64,000 nucleotides of DNA from Roseiarcus sp963742305. Its GTDB lineage: Bacteria; Pseudomonadota; Alphaproteobacteria; Rhizobiales; Beijerinckiaceae. Made by a program: the position numbers and the translations under genes. Of the stretch, positions 1 to 9,616 are shown piece after piece. The first letter of the stretch is position 1. The number at the start of each line of letters is the position of its first letter. A model generated the notes under the pieces. The model worked only from the letters and a program-made list of their open reading frames with translations, did no database searches and was not told the origin of the DNA. The stretch spans positions 62,001-126,000 of the forward strand of contig CAVULN010000042.1 of assembly GCA_963742305.1 (NCBI GenBank). The letters are read 5' to 3'.

Positions 1-449
1 AGGATCGCCAGCCAGAAGTTCGGCACCGCAATCCCAACCTGGCTCAGGCCCATGACGACCGCGTCGCCGGTTCGGCCACGCCGATCCGCCGCATAGACGC
101 CGGCGACAAGCCCGAGGCCAGCGGCGAACGCCATCGCCATCAGCGCGAGCGGCGCGCTGACCGCGAGGCTCGAGGCGATCAGCGGCGCGATCGGTGATCC
201 ATAGGCGTAGGAGACGCCGAGATCGCCATGCAGCGCGCCGCCGATCCAGTGCGCGTAGCGGATGGGCGCGGGCAGATCGAGGCCGAGCTTGTGCGAGAGC
301 GCCGCGACCGCGTCGGGGGTCGCGGTCGGCCCGAGAATGGTCTCGGCCGCATTGCCCGGCAAAATGCTCATCACCGCGAAGACGATCAGCGAGGCGATCA
401 GGAGCGTCGCCAGGAACAAAACGATCCGTTGAGCGATATAAAGCAGCAT
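1..449 (-). CDS. Peptide/nickel-type ABC transporter permease, N-terminal part
   Basis: Partial gene; the 3' end lies left of the window. Translation from the ATG at 449 begins MLLYIAQRIVLFLATLL and continues with a long hydrophobic segment, the usual first transmembrane helix of DppB/OppB-type permeases, followed by the periplasmic part (LPGNAAETILGP, then a GDLGVSYAYG stretch typical of this family) and further membrane helices. The family forms the inner-membrane channel of binding-protein-dependent importers for peptides, nickel or similar solutes; the substrate cannot be told from this fragment. It lies just downstream of lptE on the same strand with a 42-base gap. About 149 codons are visible of a usual 310-340. 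Confidence 0.85.
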   Translation of the reverse strand, partial: MLLYIAQRIVLFLATLLIASLIVFAVMSILPGNAAETILGPTATPDAVAALSHKLGLDLPAPIRYAHWIGGALHGDLGVSYAYGSPIAPLIASSLAVSAPLALMAMAFAAGLGLVAGVYAADRRGRTGDAVVMGLSQVGIAVPNFWLAI

Positions 450-491
450 TGCGTTCAGGCTAGCGAGCGGGCGCCAAGCCGGATCCATGCC

Positions 492-1012
492 TCATGAGGG
501 CTTCCCGGCCAGCGCGGAGGCGAGACGCAGCGAGATCTCCGACGACAGCGCGCGCGCCAGCCGGATTTCGGCGTCGCGCAGGGCGCGCAGATCGTTGTAC
601 CGTTGCTGGGACCGGTCGTAGGCCGCCGCTGCGTTGGCGACGCCGGTCAGAACTTGAGCGCCGCCGTCGATTCTGGTCAGGGTATAGGTGGCGTCGCCCG
701 ACAAGGTGGCCGACGTGGCGACATTGGTGAGCGAGCTCACGGTCGGCGTCGTCGTGCCGAGCGAGAGGGTCACTGTCAGCCGATATTTTGGCGTGGGCGT
801 CTGGCCGGTGCCGTTGAGATCGGTGATCAGGTTGTCAGCCAGATAATGGCCGATGCGGTCCTTGATCGGCGCGACTTCGATCGCCCGAAGGTCTTCGACG
901 AGGCCAGGATGCGACGCCTCGCCATAGAGCGGCTGAAAGCAGCCCGCGAGCCCGCGGGGGGCGCCGCGAGCGCGAGCGCCGCAAGCGCGCCGATAGCTCT
1001 AGACCACGACAT
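492..1012 (-). CDS. lptE: LPS-assembly lipoprotein LptE (frame interrupted)
   Basis: LptE plugs the LptD barrel in the outer membrane and helps insert lipopolysaccharide. The N-terminal signal peptide (MSWSRAIGALAALALAAPP) starts at 1012 and overlaps the last codons of leuS by 14 bases. The lipobox and mature start (GLAGC-FQPLYGE) are in another frame, and the rest (ending with AEIRLARALSSEISLRLAS, typical of the family's C-terminal helix) follows that second frame. The switch falls at a run of six G on the plus strand (956-961); one more base there would join the two parts into one lipoprotein of about 173 residues. The order leuS-lptE is common in Alphaproteobacteria. I treat it as one gene with a homopolymer deletion, probably a sequence error. 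Confidence 0.8.
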
Positions 1013-3644
1013 TGACGATCCTGTGCGGCACGACGATCACCCGGCGGGCGCGCTTATTATCCATCGCCCGCTTGACCGCGTCGAGGGCGAGCGCCGCGCG
1101 CTCGACCCGTTCCTGCGCAGCCTCCCGGTCAATTCTGAGTTCGCCCCGCTTCCGGCCGTTGACCTGGACGACGTAAATGGCGTCGGACGACGCGATGAGA
1201 CTCCGGTCGGCGACCGGCCACGGACTCTGCGAGACGAAAGCTTTGTGGCCCAGCGCCTCCCAGCACTCTTCCGCCAGATGCGGCATCATCGGCGCGAAGC
1301 AATGAACGAGAATGTCGCCGGCCTCGGCGAAAGCGGCTCTGAGATCGTCGGCGACCGGCGTCTCTCCAATCGCCCCGACCGCAACGCTGAGCTCGTTGGC
1401 CAGTTCGTAGACCGCGGCGATGCAGACATTGAACCTGAGCCGCTCGACCTCGTCCTCAATTCGCGCCATCGCCGCATGGGCGAGCTGGCGGATGCGCCGC
1501 GCCTCCTCGCCATATTCCGACGGCCTGGGCGGACGCTCGGGCCCGACGACGCGCTCGATCTCGCAGACGAGGCGCCACAGGCGCTGCGTCTGCTTGAACG
1601 CGCCCTGAACGCCAGCCTCCGTCCAGATGACGTCGCGCTCGGGCGGCGAATCCGACAGCATGAACCACCGCGCGGTGTCGGCGCCGTATGTCGCAATGAT
1701 CTCGTCCGGATCGACGGTGTTGCGCCTGGATTTCGACATCTTCTCGGTCGGGCCGATCTCGACCGGCCCGCCGCCGTCCACCGCAACAGCTCGCCGCGCC
1801 TCGCCGTCCGCGTGGATGCGAACTTCCGACGGCGCAAGCCACTGGCCCTCGGCGTCGCGGTAGGTCTCATGCACTACCATGCCCTGGGTGAAAAGGCCGG
1901 CGAACGGCTCGTCGAGATTGAGGTAGCCGCATTTGCGCATCGCGCGAGTGAAGAAGCGCGAATAGAGGAGATGCAGGATCGCATGTTCGATGCCGCCGAT
2001 GTACTGGTCCACCGCCAGCCAGTGATCGGCCATCCTGGGATCGTCGGGCGCCGAGGCGTTGTGCGGATCGGTGAAGCGCACGAAATACCACGACGAATCG
2101 ACGAACGTATCCATCGTGTCGGTCTCGCGCGTCGCGGCGCCGCCGCATTTCGGGCAGGCGACATGCTTCCAGGTCGGATGGCGGGCGAGCGGATTGCCGG
2201 GTTGATCGAAGCTCACGTCTTCCGGCAGCTCGACGGGCAGATCCTTGGCCGGGACCGGCACGATTCCGCAGGCTGGACAATGAACGACCGGAATCGGGCA
2301 ACCCCAATAGCGCTGGCGGGACACGCCCCAGTCCCTGAGCTTGGTGTTGACCTGACGTCTCGCCTGCGGCTTCCCGCCGACCGTCATCTGTTCCAGCCGT
2401 CGCGCGACCTCTTCCTTCGCCTCATCGACCGTGAGCCCGTCGAGAAAGCGCGAATTGATCATCACGCCTGCGCCGTCATAGGCGATCTTGTCGATGGCGA
2501 AGGTCGCGGGATCGACCGCGGGCGGGAGGACGACCGGGGTGACGCCGAGGCCATAGGCATGGACGAAATCGAGGTCACGCTGATCGTGCGCGGGGCAGCC
2601 GAAAATCGCGCCCGCCCCATATTCCATCAGCACGAAATTGGCGACATAGACCGGCAGCCGCCATTCCGGGTCGAACGGGTGCAGAACCTTGAGCCCGGTG
2701 TCGTAGCCCTTTTTCTCCGCGGTCTCGATCGCCGCCGCGGACGTGCCCATCCTGCGGCATTCCTCAATGAACGCCGCGAGCGCCGGGTCGTGCTTGGCGG
2801 CGGCGGAGGCCAGCGGATGATCAGGCGAGACGGCCATGAACTTCGCGCCGAACAAGGTGTCGGGCCGTGTCGTGTAGACTTCCAGCTCGCTCGTGCCGGG
2901 CGCGTCCTTGAGCGCGCCGAGGCTCGCTTTGTCGATTGCGAACCGGATCGAGAGCCCCTCCGAGCGCCCGATCCAGTTCTTCTGCATGAGCCTGACTTTC
3001 TCCGGCCAGCGGTCGAGACGATCGAGGCTTGAAAGCAGGTCGTCGGAATAGTCGGTGATCTTGAAGAACCATTGGGTGAGCTCGCGCTGCTCGACGGGCG
3101 CGCCCGAGCGCCAGCCGCGGCCGTCGATCACCTGCTCGTTGGCCAGCACGGTCTGGTCGACCGGATCCCAGTTGACCTTCGATTTCTTGCGCGCGACCAG
3201 GCCCGCCGCGAGGAAATCGAGGAACAGCTTCTGCTGGTGCTTGTAGTAACCCGGATCGCAGGTTGCGATCTCGCGCGACCAGTCGAGCGAGAGCCCCATC
3301 GACTGCAACTGCGCCCGCATCGCCGCGATATTGGCGTAGGTCCATTTCGCGGGGCTGGTGTTGTTCTGCATCGCGGCGTTTTCGGCCGGCAGGCCGAACG
3401 CGTCCCAGCCCATCGGATGGAGAACGTTGAACCCCCGCGCGCGCTTATAGCGCGCCACCACGTCGCCCATCGCGTAGTTGCGCACATGGCCCATATGGAT
3501 GCGTCCCGACGGATAGGGGAACATCTCGAGCACGTAGTATTTGGGGCGCGGATCGTCGTTACTGGTCGTGAAGATCTGCGCGTCCGCCCAGGCCTTCCGC
3601 CATTTGGCCTCGGATTCGCGCACGTTGTATCGTTCGGGCCGCAT
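999..3644 (-). CDS. leuS: Leucyl-tRNA synthetase
   Basis: Class I aminoacyl-tRNA synthetase that charges tRNA-Leu in the cytoplasm. At 881 residues it has normal length. The HIGH-type motif appears as HMGH near residue 50 (PYPSGRIHMGHVRNY), the KMSKS motif as EKMSKSRRN in the last third, and the connective editing domain lies between them (ending near ETDTMDTFVDSSWYF, the usual return to the catalytic core). The C-terminal anticodon and tRNA-binding parts end in RRVIVVPHRIVNVVV. The start ATG at 3644 gives MRPERYNVRESEAKWRKAW, matching the family start. The frame is open throughout. It overlaps lptE downstream. Confidence 0.98.
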   Translation of the reverse strand: MRPERYNVRESEAKWRKAWADAQIFTTSNDDPRPKYYVLEMFPYPSGRIHMGHVRNYAMGDVVARYKRARGFNVLHPMGWDAFGLPAENAAMQNNTSPAKWTYANIAAMRAQLQSMGLSLDWSREIATCDPGYYKHQQKLFLDFLAAGLVARKKSKVNWDPVDQTVLANEQVIDGRGWRSGAPVEQRELTQWFFKITDYSDDLLSSLDRLDRWPEKVRLMQKNWIGRSEGLSIRFAIDKASLGALKDAPGTSELEVYTTRPDTLFGAKFMAVSPDHPLASAAAKHDPALAAFIEECRRMGTSAAAIETAEKKGYDTGLKVLHPFDPEWRLPVYVANFVLMEYGAGAIFGCPAHDQRDLDFVHAYGLGVTPVVLPPAVDPATFAIDKIAYDGAGVMINSRFLDGLTVDEAKEEVARRLEQMTVGGKPQARRQVNTKLRDWGVSRQRYWGCPIPVVHCPACGIVPVPAKDLPVELPEDVSFDQPGNPLARHPTWKHVACPKCGGAATRETDTMDTFVDSSWYFVRFTDPHNASAPDDPRMADHWLAVDQYIGGIEHAILHLLYSRFFTRAMRKCGYLNLDEPFAGLFTQGMVVHETYRDAEGQWLAPSEVRIHADGEARRAVAVDGGGPVEIGPTEKMSKSRRNTVDPDEIIATYGADTARWFMLSDSPPERDVIWTEAGVQGAFKQTQRLWRLVCEIERVVGPERPPRPSEYGEEARRIRQLAHAAMARIEDEVERLRFNVCIAAVYELANELSVAVGAIGETPVADDLRAAFAEAGDILVHCFAPMMPHLAEECWEALGHKAFVSQSPWPVADRSLIASSDAIYVVQVNGRKRGELRIDREAAQERVERAALALDAVKRAMDNKRARRVIVVPHRIVNVVV

Positions 3645-3803
3645 TGCGGGGGCGTACTCTGGGAACCGAGGCTTGTTGTGTTGCGGCGCGACAAAACACG
3701 ATTTTCCCGGAGGGTCAAATTGGGAGTGTGAGTTTGCTCATTGCCGCCCGGCGAGGCGGACCGGAAGGCGCCGAGCCGGAAGCAATCGCTTCCGTTGAGC
3801 CGT

Positions 3804-5543
3804 TCAGTTCTCCGGCACGCCGGCCGCCCGCAGATCATTCAAATAGGCGGTGCGATCCGGCTCAATTTGCGGCGAAAAGCCCTCGCTCGCGATCGAAACC
3901 TTGATTCCGGCCTTGAGCGCGTCGGCGACCGCTGCGCGCGCCTCGTCGAGGCGGCCGAGACGCACACAAATTGCGGCGAACAGCGTCGGATAGTCCGCCT
4001 TGTAGCGCGCCACGGCTTTGAGGGCGTCGTCGTAGCGCTGGCCGACATAGTAAACCCAGGCTAGGCTCAAATAGTAAAATGGAGGCGGGTTTGGATCGCT
4101 AATGACCGCCCGCTCGGCCCAGGCGATGGCCTCGCCGACGTCGCCGGCGTTCGCAAGTTTGGACGCAAGGTCCGAACGCGAAATGGTTTCGTACGGCGCC
4201 ATGGCCATCGCGGCTTTCGCCTCGTCGATCGAATGGGCGAACTCGCCGTGATATTGATAGAGCGCGGCCATCAACTGACGCAGCAGATAGGTCGCCAGAT
4301 GCGATTGGGACGGCGCAGTCCTTGCGACCTGCGCCTGGCGCCAGGCTCGCTCGATGTTCTCGCGCGAGTTTTCGTCCACCTGATACCACGTCCTGGCGAA
4401 GTAACACCATGCAAGCTTGACCTGCAAAAGCCCCTCGTTCGGGTATTTCTTGAGGCCCTCTTCGAAAATGGCGCGCGCCTTCTCATTGTCGGCTTGGGTG
4501 AAGCGCAGGAAGAATGACGCGCCACGCAGGTAGTAGTCATAGGCGTCCAGACTGCCTTCGTCCTTGCTCCAGGACCGGCGCTCCTCCTCGACGTAGAGGC
4601 GTCCCAGGAGACCCGCGAGCGCCCCGTAGATGCGCGTGGCGACGTCGGGCCCGGGGGCCTTGGGATCGACTCCCTCATCGTCGTAGCGCCCCGACCACAG
4701 CTCGTGACCGCTTGCGCCGTCGAAGAGCTGGGCGGTGTAGCGCAGCCGGTCATTCACCTTGTCGACCGCGCCGGCGATCACATAGCGAACCCCGGCGGCT
4801 CGCGCGGCGCGACGCACATCCTGATCAGCCTCGCCCGGAGCTGCGCCCGCGACCACGTGCATGTTCGGGAACGCGCCCATCAGCGTCGTCAGTTCGACGC
4901 CCATGTCCTTGCCCAGATAGTCCCATCCGGCGTCGCCGGTGAGATTGGCGAACGGCAGCACCACCATGGAAAAGCGCGGCCCGGTCTCCTGAGGCGCCTG
5001 AGCAGCAGCGCGCCACAGAATTGCGGCGCCCACCGCGATCAGGCAAAGCGCGACCGCGGCCGCCAGAACGGGCAAAAGCGCGCGCGACGTCCGCGGGATC
5101 GCGGCTGGCGACGGGACAGCCATGGTCCCCAGCGAGCCCGGGGCCGCGACAGTTTCGGGGGCCGGTTTGTGCGGGGAGAGCGGCGCGTTGAAGCGGTAGC
5201 CCTCGCCCGGGACGGTCTGGATGACGCTCGGCTGTTTTGGATCGGCTTCGACCTTTTTCCGAAGCCGCCCGACCATCACGTCGACGCTGCGGTCGAAGGG
5301 GACATTGCGCCTCCCGACCACGGCGTCGAGTAGAAAATCGCGGCTCAACACCCGGCCGGGCCGGCGCACGAATTCACGCAGAAGCGCGAATTCGCCGCGC
5401 GTCAGCGCGATCGCCTCACCGGATTCGCGCTGAAGCGTGCAGGCGTCGAGGTCGAAAACCAGCCCCGCGAAGGCAAACGCTCCGCGCTCCCTCTCTTCCG
5501 GGCTTCTTTCGGCGTTCCTCGTGTCCGCCGGCGCGTCGACCAT
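3804..5543 (-). CDS. Membrane-anchored winged-helix regulator with TPR domain
   Basis: A 579-residue protein in three parts. Residues about 25-125 are an OmpR/PhoB-type winged helix (LTRGEFALLREFVRRPGRVLSRDFLL, then RSVDVMVGRLRKKVE and QTVPGEGYRF). A single hydrophobic helix follows at about 155-178. The remainder begins with a TolB/adenylate-cyclase-associated segment (VLPFANLTGDAGWDYLGKDM) and continues as tetratricopeptide-like helices. No receiver domain is present, so it is not a classical response regulator. The layout is like CadC: DNA binding in the cytoplasm, a sensor part beyond the membrane, although many homologues couple these TPRs to class III cyclases instead. Its target is unknown. 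The small exported protein at 5709 is divergent and could be controlled by it (inference). Confidence 0.85.
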   Translation of the reverse strand: MVDAPADTRNAERSPEERERGAFAFAGLVFDLDACTLQRESGEAIALTRGEFALLREFVRRPGRVLSRDFLLDAVVGRRNVPFDRSVDVMVGRLRKKVEADPKQPSVIQTVPGEGYRFNAPLSPHKPAPETVAAPGSLGTMAVPSPAAIPRTSRALLPVLAAAVALCLIAVGAAILWRAAAQAPQETGPRFSMVVLPFANLTGDAGWDYLGKDMGVELTTLMGAFPNMHVVAGAAPGEADQDVRRAARAAGVRYVIAGAVDKVNDRLRYTAQLFDGASGHELWSGRYDDEGVDPKAPGPDVATRIYGALAGLLGRLYVEEERRSWSKDEGSLDAYDYYLRGASFFLRFTQADNEKARAIFEEGLKKYPNEGLLQVKLAWCYFARTWYQVDENSRENIERAWRQAQVARTAPSQSHLATYLLRQLMAALYQYHGEFAHSIDEAKAAMAMAPYETISRSDLASKLANAGDVGEAIAWAERAVISDPNPPPFYYLSLAWVYYVGQRYDDALKAVARYKADYPTLFAAICVRLGRLDEARAAVADALKAGIKVSIASEGFSPQIEPDRTAYLNDLRAAGVPEN

Positions 5544-5708
5544 TTGGGGCCCTTTCGCGGGTCCGCGGCAAATTCTCGGGCGATCGACATGTGACGATTA
5601 CAAAAATTACCGGGCTGAAACCTCGCGGTCAAACGCGGTTTACATCGCCCCGCCAATCATTCCCAGGCGCAACAAGGCGTCGCACCTGAGCTAAACGGAG
5701 GACGAAGC

Positions 5709-6155
5709 ATGAAGACTCTTGTGTCAGCGCTCGCGATTCTCGTGGGTTCCAATATCGCGGCCATGTCGGCCGACCTAACGCTCAAGCACAAACTGATAAC
5801 GTTTTACGTCGGTGAAAAGGATGGAGAAAGTCATAATGTCGGAGTAACCGTCGCCCCGGACGGCACGCTGGGGACCAAGGACTTCTACGACAAGACGGAT
5901 GCAAACGGCAAGGGGACCGGACACAGCACTTATTATTTTCCAAATGGTTCCATCGTGATGAATTACACCACCACGGTCACGGGAAACGACACCGGCGGCC
6001 ATGTTGTCGGAAAATACCAGATCATTTCCGGAACGGGCGCCTACCAGGGCGCCACCGGGACAGGCGGATTCGAGGGCGACTGGGGCGACAAGAGCCCGCT
6101 CAAGGGCGCTGGGCTTTACGACGTTGAGTTGGACGTGAAAACGCCAGGAAGCTGA
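5709..6155 (+). CDS. Small exported protein, possible allene-oxide-cyclase-like barrel
   Basis: A 148-residue protein with an apparent signal peptide (MKTLVSALAILVGSNIAAMSA) and a strong ribosome site (GGAGGA, ending about 7 bases before the ATG). The mature part is rich in Gly, Thr, Tyr and Asp and has the pattern KYQIISGTGAYQGATGTGG, which recalls small secreted beta-barrel proteins of the allene-oxide-cyclase/dirigent-like group. I do not recognise a defined function. It is likely periplasmic or secreted. It lies divergent to the winged-helix/TPR regulator, 165 bases away. Confidence 0.75.
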   Translation: MKTLVSALAILVGSNIAAMSADLTLKHKLITFYVGEKDGESHNVGVTVAPDGTLGTKDFYDKTDANGKGTGHSTYYFPNGSIVMNYTTTVTGNDTGGHVVGKYQIISGTGAYQGATGTGGFEGDWGDKSPLKGAGLYDVELDVKTPGS

Positions 6156-6378
6156 GGCGTCGCCAGCCGCGGCGGCGACCGGCAAATCTCCCTGCCGGAT
6201 TTGGCTTCCAAAAGGGGCGCGACCAACCGCCGCGCCCCGTCTTCCATACCCGAGCAGGCGGCGCTCTCTCGAACTGGCGCCTCGGCGAAGCGGGGCGAGA
6301 GACGGGCCGTCTTCAGCGAACGGCGCCTGCTTGGGGGCCGTCGCGAGGTCCTGCTCAGGGCGCTAGATTCGGGCGGGC

Positions 6379-7228
6379 TCAGCTCAAGCGCTGCAAGGCG
6401 GCGCGGGCCTGGCTGTTGTTCGGATTGACCGACACTGCGCGCTGGTAGGATTTGACCGCCTTGGTGCGATTGTTCAGCTTTTCGTAGCAAAATCCGAGGC
6501 CCGCCCACGCTTCCGAGTTGTTGGCGTTGACATTGAGCGCGGCGTTGAAGTCCTCGATCGCCGCCTCGTACTTGCCGGTGGCCATCAGGCTCTGGCCGCG
6601 CGCCTGGTAGGGCTCGCCCGCGAACGGGTCGCGATCGATCGCGTTGTTGAAATCGGTGATCGCCTGAACATTGTCGCCCTGGCGCTGATAGATGAGGCCG
6701 CGCGCGTGGTAGGCCTGCGCGCCCTCCGGATTAAGCCGGATCGCCTGATTCAGATCGTTGAGCGCGCTCGCATAGTCGCCATGCGAGCGCTCGAGATTGC
6801 CACGGCCGAGATAGGCGGCCGCGTCGTTGGGATTGACAACGATCGCCTGATTGAAATCCTGCATCGCCAGATCGTCCTTCCGCGTCTGGCGGTAGGCGAG
6901 CGCCCGGTTGGTGTAGGCGCCCGAGAACTGCGGATTGAGCTCGATAGTGTGGCTGAAATCCTCGATCGCGTTCGAGTATTTGCCGAGCTTCGCGTAGACC
7001 ACCCCGCGCGTGTTGTAAGCGGCGGCGTCGCGCGGATTGCGCTGAATGACGTCGGTCAGCGAGGCGATATTGCCGGCGTTGGACGCCTGCGCCCCAGGCC
7101 CGGAGTTCGACCTCCGCCACATGCGTGTTCAATCCGCCGAGCGTCTCGCTGCAACCCGCCAGCATGAGCGCGATCGCCGCCAGCCCGGCGCAACCCCACA
7201 GGCCTTTGGAGGTCGATCGTCCGATCAT
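6379..7228 (-). CDS. TPR lipoprotein (frame interrupted)
   Basis: Begins at 7228 with a lipoprotein signal (MIGRSTSKGLWGCAGLAA, lipobox LAGC, then SETLGGLNTHVAEV). The frame then shifts, and a second frame (NSGPGAQASNAGNIASLTDV) carries six or more tetratricopeptide units such as AAYNTRGVVYAKLGKYSNAI to the stop at 6379. The switch lies at GAGTTC (plus strand 7103-7108); reading GAGTC restores one frame of about 282 residues. Proteins of this shape are common in Rhizobiales as outer-membrane or periplasmic lipoproteins that scaffold protein complexes; the partner is unknown. The shift is one of nine with the same sequence pattern in this window and is probably not real. Confidence 0.85.
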
Positions 7229-7286
7229 CGCGCGCCAATCTCCGATGTCCCGCGGCGGCGACAGTCGCCGCGCAAGACGGCGCCGA

Positions 7287-7538
7287 TCAGCCGGCCGATC
7301 GCGGCGCCCCAGGGACGGGCTTCGGTTTCATCGGAAGCAGGCCCTCGCGCTGCAATTTCTTGCGAGCGAGCTTGCGCGCTCGCCGAACCGCCTCGGCCTT
7401 CTCGCGCGCCCTCTTCTCGGAGGGCTTCTCGTAATGTCCGCGAAGCTTCATTTCGCGGAAGATGCCCTCGCGCTGCATCTTCTTCTTCAGCGCCTTGAGG
7501 GCCTGATCGACGTTGTTGTCGCGAACGAGTACCTGCAC
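7287..7538 (-). CDS. rpsU: 30S ribosomal protein S21
   Basis: An 83-residue basic protein starting QVLVRDNNVDQALKALKKK after a GTG start at 7538; the S21 signature (REGIFREMKLRGHYEKPSEK) and the long Arg/Lys-rich alphaproteobacterial tail follow. A weak ribosome site (AGGATGG) sits just before the GTG. A longer open frame extends upstream but has no S21 homology, so the GTG is chosen. S21 is a small-subunit protein involved in translation initiation. Confidence 0.95.
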   Translation of the reverse strand: MQVLVRDNNVDQALKALKKKMQREGIFREMKLRGHYEKPSEKRAREKAEAVRRARKLARKKLQREGLLPMKPKPVPGAPRSAG

Positions 7539-7736
7539 GGACCATCCTGTGTTTTGAGGCCGGGCCTCGAAAGATAGTGAAGATTGGCGCGCGGACGAAT
7601 AAACAGCGGCCGCGCGTCCAGGTTGCGCGGCCTTTACCAGACAGGGTATTTCTTGTCCAGAGCGCTTTGCGCAATCCGTGCAATCCGCAAACCGCAGTCG
7701 ATACGGCATGGAACAGTCAGATCGGGACCCTTGCAA

Positions 7737-7952
7737 ATGAACAGGTTCGAGCGCCGTCCAATCGACGCGGGCGAAGCGAAGGTTGAATACCTCAACGGCG
7801 ATTTTCGCATCCTCCGTCCGGGCGCCTTCGTGCGCTGCGCGGTGACTGGCGAGCCGATCCCCCTGGATGAACTGCGCTACTGGAGCGTGGACCGTCAGGA
7901 GGCCTACGCCGCTCCGGCCGCGTCAATGAAGCGGGAGTGCGAGCGCCGCTAA
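7737..7952 (+). CDS. DUF2093 family protein
   Basis: A 71-residue protein (MNRFERRPIDAGEAKVEYLNGDFRIL in two overlapping parts) with the DUF2093 pattern: a YLNGDFR strand, then PGAFVRCAVTGEPIPLDEL and YWSVDRQEAY. The single CxxTG and absence of a signal peptide suggest a cytoplasmic protein. The family is nearly restricted to Alphaproteobacteria and has no assigned role. It ends convergently with the next gene, overlapping it by 4 bases. Confidence 0.85.
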   Translation: MNRFERRPIDAGEAKVEYLNGDFRILRPGAFVRCAVTGEPIPLDELRYWSVDRQEAYAAPAASMKRECERR

Positions 7953-9004
7953 CGGATCGGCGGGGCGTATTGAATGCCGCCGGCGTTCCACAATTGATTG
8001 AGACCGCGCGGAATGGCCAGAGGCGTTTTCGCGCCAAGGTTGCGATCGAAGACCTCGCCATAGTTGCCGACATAGCGGATGACATTGGCCGCCCAGGCGT
8101 TCGTCAGCCCGATTTGCTCGCCAAAATCGCCGCTCGTCCCGACCAGGCGCTTGACCTCAGGCTTCTGTGACCGCAGCGCCTGATCGATGGTCCTTGAGCT
8201 GACCCCCAGCTCCTCGGCGTTGATCATGGCGAAATAGACCCACCTCACCAGGCTGATCCATCGCAGGTCGCTGTCGCGCACCACCGGCCCGAGAGGCTCC
8301 TTGGAGATCACGTCCGGCAGAATCATCTGATCCCTCGGCTTGGCGAGGCGCAGGCGCAACGCATAGAGCTGGGAGAGATCGCTGGTCAGGACCGAGCAAA
8401 GGCCGGCGTCGTAGTCCTTGATCGACTCGTCGGTCGACGAGGTGACGACCTCCTGCAGCGCCATCCCGTTGCTGGTGAAGAAGTCCGCCAGATTGTCGAT
8501 GGTCGTGGTCCCGCTCTGGACGCAGACCTTGGCGCCGTCGAGCTCGCGCGCCGAATTGATGCGGAGCGCGCGCGGGACCATGAACCCCTGCCCGTCGTAA
8601 TAGGTCGCGCCGACGAAGGTCAGGCCGAACTCGGTCTCGCGCCCCATCGTCCAGGTGGAGTTGCGCGCCAGCACGTCGATCTTTCCGTCCCGAAGCGCCT
8701 GAAACCGGGCGTCCGCCGACAGCGGCGCAAGCTTAAGCTTCTTCGGATCGCCAAATATCGCGGCGGCGATCGCACGGCAGAAGTCGACGTCAAATCCGGT
8801 CCATACCCCTCGTTCATCGACGTTGGAGAATCCGGGCAGCCCTTCGTTCACTCCGCAAATCAGCGATCCGCGCGCCTTGACCGCGGTCAGGGTCGGAGAC
8901 GTCCCGCCTGAACAGGCGACGCCCGTCATCGCCAGAACACAGGCGGCCGCGACCCATCGCAGCGCCGCCCGTCCCAGCCTCTCAAACCGGCCCCGTCGAT
9001 CCAT
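7949..9004 (-). CDS. Amino-acid ABC transporter substrate-binding protein (AapJ-like)
   Basis: Periplasmic solute-binding protein of about 351 residues. The start ATG at 9004 gives MDRRGRFERLGRAALRW, then a hydrophobic signal and a Cys (MTGVACSGG) that could be a weak lipobox. The body has the family-3 binding pattern: KARGSLICGVNEGLPGFS, GFDVDFCRAIAAAIFG, and DVLARNSTWTMGRE, as in general L-amino-acid binding proteins AapJ/BztA. No cognate permease or ATPase genes are adjacent, so it is an orphan binding protein or works with a transporter elsewhere. The same frame is open 35 codons further upstream, but that part does not look like a signal peptide. Confidence 0.9.
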   Translation of the reverse strand: MDRRGRFERLGRAALRWVAAACVLAMTGVACSGGTSPTLTAVKARGSLICGVNEGLPGFSNVDERGVWTGFDVDFCRAIAAAIFGDPKKLKLAPLSADARFQALRDGKIDVLARNSTWTMGRETEFGLTFVGATYYDGQGFMVPRALRINSARELDGAKVCVQSGTTTIDNLADFFTSNGMALQEVVTSSTDESIKDYDAGLCSVLTSDLSQLYALRLRLAKPRDQMILPDVISKEPLGPVVRDSDLRWISLVRWVYFAMINAEELGVSSRTIDQALRSQKPEVKRLVGTSGDFGEQIGLTNAWAANVIRYVGNYGEVFDRNLGAKTPLAIPRGLNQLWNAGGIQYAPPIR

Positions 9005-9172
9005 TCGGACTCTCGCCTTGACGCCTCGAAAGACCTTAGCTGACGACGGGGCGTGAGAAAACCGCTCATGGAGCGACCGCGATCGCCTTGCGGCGGTTTC
9101 GCCCGGCATGTACGAACGCCCCGCAATCGCGCTTTCTCAAATTCCACGTTCATTGCGGCCGGGGAGCGGGCG

Positions 9173-9616
9173 ATGGTCGAATGGTTCGATGATCTCGTTC
9201 CCGGCATGCGCTTCAAAAGCCCGGAAAAGCTGGTCACGCGCGAAGACATCAAGCGGTTCGCGGCGGAATTCGATCCCCAGCCTTACCATCTCGATGAAGC
9301 GGCCGCCGAGCGCTCGCCGCTCAGGGGCCTCGCCGCCTCGGGCTGGCACACCGCGGCGATCGTCATGCAACTCCTGGTCGAGACGCGTCCGTTCGGGCCG
9401 CACCCCCTGCTGGGGCTCGGCGTCGACGAACTCAGATGGCTCGCCCCGGTCCGCCCCGGCGACGTGATCCATCTCGAGGGCGAGGTGATCGAGCTCATTC
9501 CGTCGCGGTCGAAACCGCAGGGGATCGCCCGGGTCAAATGGACCGCGTTCAATCAGCGTGGCGAGCCGGTCTACACGGTCATTCCGCTCGCCATCGTGCC
9601 CCGCCGCCCCGCCTGA
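9173..9616 (+). CDS. MaoC-family dehydratase
   Basis: A 147-residue hot-dog-fold protein. It has the hydratase-2 pattern TREDIKRFAAEFDPQPYHLDEAAA (D and H in the FDPQPYHLD part are the usual catalytic pair) and then GLAASGWHTAAIVMQLL. Such enzymes hydrate enoyl-CoA thioesters. The start at 9173 is preceded by GGGGAG. It is the first gene of a rightward block of acyl-CoA genes, which supports a role in acyl-CoA metabolism; the exact substrate is not visible. Confidence 0.92.
   Translation: MVEWFDDLVPGMRFKSPEKLVTREDIKRFAAEFDPQPYHLDEAAAERSPLRGLAASGWHTAAIVMQLLVETRPFGPHPLLGLGVDELRWLAPVRPGDVIHLEGEVIELIPSRSKPQGIARVKWTAFNQRGEPVYTVIPLAIVPRRPA

Noticed and set aside
603..3032. Very long open frame (809 codons) on the plus strand opposite leuS
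   Set aside because: Arg/Asp/Glu-rich antisense frame typical of high-GC DNA; leuS on the minus strand has full homology and all motifs.
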